15,065 nucleotides of DNA from Bacteroidales bacterium GP1 (lineage in GTDB: Bacteria > Bacteroidota > Bacteroidia > Bacteroidales > Muribaculaceae), in contig DAAI01000020.1 in the NCBI GenBank assembly GCA_001701105.1, forward strand, positions 1 to 15,065, read 5' to 3'. Under the pieces are notes generated by a model. It was not told the DNA's origin, searched no databases, and worked only from the letters and a program-made list of their open reading frames with translations. Of the stretch, positions 14,578-15,065 are shown in pieces. Within the stretch, counting starts at the first letter, position 1. Each line of letters begins with the position of its first letter. The position numbers and the translations under genes are program-made.

Positions 14578-14721
14578 GTAAGGTCCACACCAAAGGAATG
14601 TGACGAAACTCCGAACGACAGGATTTGAGTGCTCGCCCATCTTTGTAATCCGCCTTGTGACCCGAAGGCCAACGCCTTTCGGCGCGGGGCCCGCCATTGA
14701 CGGGTAAGCTTGTCTCGGCAT
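14566..14721 (-). CDS. Possible 51-residue small ORF inside the candidate RNA
   Basis: An ATG at 14721 opens a 51-codon frame ending at TAG 14568-14566, inside the loop of the terminator hairpin. The product is basic (KGVGLRVTRRITKMGEHSN) with a Cys/Trp segment near the end (FLWCGPYSRQ). No Shine-Dalgarno is visible and the stop falls inside the terminator, which argues against it. I recall similar short hypothetical ORFs in Bacteroidales annotations, which may simply be translations of a repeated RNA. I include it because only conservation analysis can decide. Confidence 0.2.
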   Translation of the reverse strand: MPRQAYPSMAGPAPKGVGLRVTRRITKMGEHSNPVVRSFVTFLWCGPYSRQ

Positions 14722-14830
14722 TTCTTTTTATTTTGATGAGTTTCCCAATTTGCTTTGATGTGGGATATCTTTTTCCATTTCGGTTCGGATGCACATCGGG
14801 AGAACGGCTCGCTTGCCGTTGTTTATAACG

Positions 14831-14862
14831 CAAAGTTAATGAAAAGTGTTTTATTTTCCAAA
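14831..14862 (-). promoter_or_regulatory. Bacteroidetes-type promoter of the candidate RNA
   Basis: Minus-strand TTTG (14862-14859), a 20-nt spacer and TAACTTTG (14838-14831) match the consensus completely, and spacing and -7 box are identical to those of the Rpn gene promoter. Transcription should begin near 14823, at the AAACAACGGC that forms the first hairpin. Confidence 0.75.
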
Positions 14863-14916
14863 TATCGCCATTATTTTTATTTAATGTTTTTATTTAAGTG
14901 CGTACAAATATCGCCA
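14859..14916. repeat. Short direct repeat beside the RNA promoter
   Basis: CAAATATCGCCA occurs at 14859-14870, overlapping the -33 box, and again at 14905-14916, starting 46 bases further on. Both are followed by AT-rich sequence with similar wording (ATTATTTTTATTT, ATTATTTATTATT). It could be a paired binding site or a small duplication. The second copy has no -7 box at the right distance. Confidence 0.5.
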
Positions 14917-15057
14917 ATTATTTATTATTAATACTTAAGCAGCCATATTCAGATAGGAGGCAATCCTTAAAATGTCAATATAAACTAAGCAAATATTCTT
15001 TCATCTAAACCCCTTTATGCTGCATTGATGTCATTACATATTTTTCTAATTAACAAA

Positions 15058-15065
15058 ATGAAATA
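15058..15065 (+). CDS. Possible start of a gene cut off by the window end
   Basis: ATGAAATA at the very end follows TAATTAACAAA, an A-rich leader of the kind often seen before Bacteroidetes start codons. Only two full codons are present. The 195 bases between the RNA promoter and this point are AT-rich and show no gene and no consensus promoter on the plus strand. Confidence 0.25.

Larger units (their letters stand above)
14530..14825 (-). ncRNA. Candidate structured non-coding RNA
   Basis: A full promoter (14831-14862) points into this stretch and a terminator-like hairpin (14545-14577) closes it, giving a transcript of about 280-290 nt. Minus-strand hairpins include AACGGC/GCCGTT near the 5' end (14820-14803), CGCC-GAAA-GGCG and GGCC-TTCG-GGTC side by side (between about 14690 and 14660), and a GUCACA/UGUgGAC stem (about 14602-14584). 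The longest frame, 14528-14833, would start at a TTG that lies inside the promoter's own -7 box, so it is not translated. Two short ATG frames (14566-14721 and 14728-14778) remain possible. It is not a tRNA, rRNA, tmRNA, RNase P or SRP RNA by the motifs that I know. I do not recognise a named family. Confidence 0.5.

Noticed and set aside
14528..14833. 101-codon open frame on the minus strand
   Set aside because: It starts with TTG inside the -7 box of a strong promoter, so its start codon would lie upstream of the transcript. Its composition is basic and low in structure, and it runs through a terminator hairpin.
1..15065. tRNA or rRNA genes and a replication origin
   Set aside because: No cloverleaf with TTCRANY-type arm, no rRNA signature and no DnaA-box cluster was seen on either strand by reading.

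Overview
The window looks like chromosomal DNA of a Bacteroidales bacterium, probably a Muribaculaceae-like gut organism. The evidence is the gene content (FtsB/DivIC, CoaX, outer-membrane barrel, LptC and CorC in one operon; DUF4924, rfbD and prfC in another; Bacteroidales ECF sigma factors; an Rpn/PD-(D/E)XK family nuclease). Several intergenic promoters also fit the Bacteroidetes pattern TTTG, 19-20 nt, TAnnTTTG, and Shine-Dalgarno sequences are scarce. The family-level placement is an inference from protein style only.

Layout. Bases 1-109 hold the 3' end of a plus-strand gene followed by a strong terminator. On the minus strand, 383-889 encodes a 168-aa ECF sigma factor with its own promoter and terminator. 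Bases 1104-5857 form a compact six-gene minus-strand operon for the cell envelope and CoA synthesis: FtsB/DivIC-like protein, a four-helix membrane protein, type III pantothenate kinase (coaX), an outer-membrane protein, LptC and a CorC/HlyC-type protein. It is read from a promoter at 5913-5943. On the plus strand, 5990-7380 carries a metallo-beta-lactamase-fold hydrolase and a second 168-aa ECF sigma factor, about 64% identical to the first by hand count. A convergent Rpn-type nuclease gene (7545-8474, minus) follows, separated by a bidirectional terminator-like hairpin. Bases 8683-11795 are a plus-strand cluster: DUF4924 protein, dTDP-4-dehydrorhamnose reductase and peptide chain release factor 3. 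A TM1586-type nitroreductase follows at 11921-12604.

The segment 12605-13756 has no intact protein gene but is not empty. It holds a 238-bp deletion derivative of an IS66-type element with matched ends, a 7/8-matching 8-bp target duplication and the C-terminal 54 codons of a transposase. It also holds a roughly 719-bp ORF-less group II intron with a recognisable domain V and a 20-bp domain VI stem. Next comes a convergent NfsA-type nitroreductase (13757-14509, minus).

The most interesting unexplained part is 14530-14862 on the minus strand. A good Bacteroidetes promoter reads into about 280 nt that ends in a terminator-like hairpin and can fold into several tetraloop hairpins. No convincing protein gene accounts for it, so I propose a structured non-coding RNA (or a short-ORF-bearing transcript). 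The window ends just as another plus-strand gene may begin at 15058.
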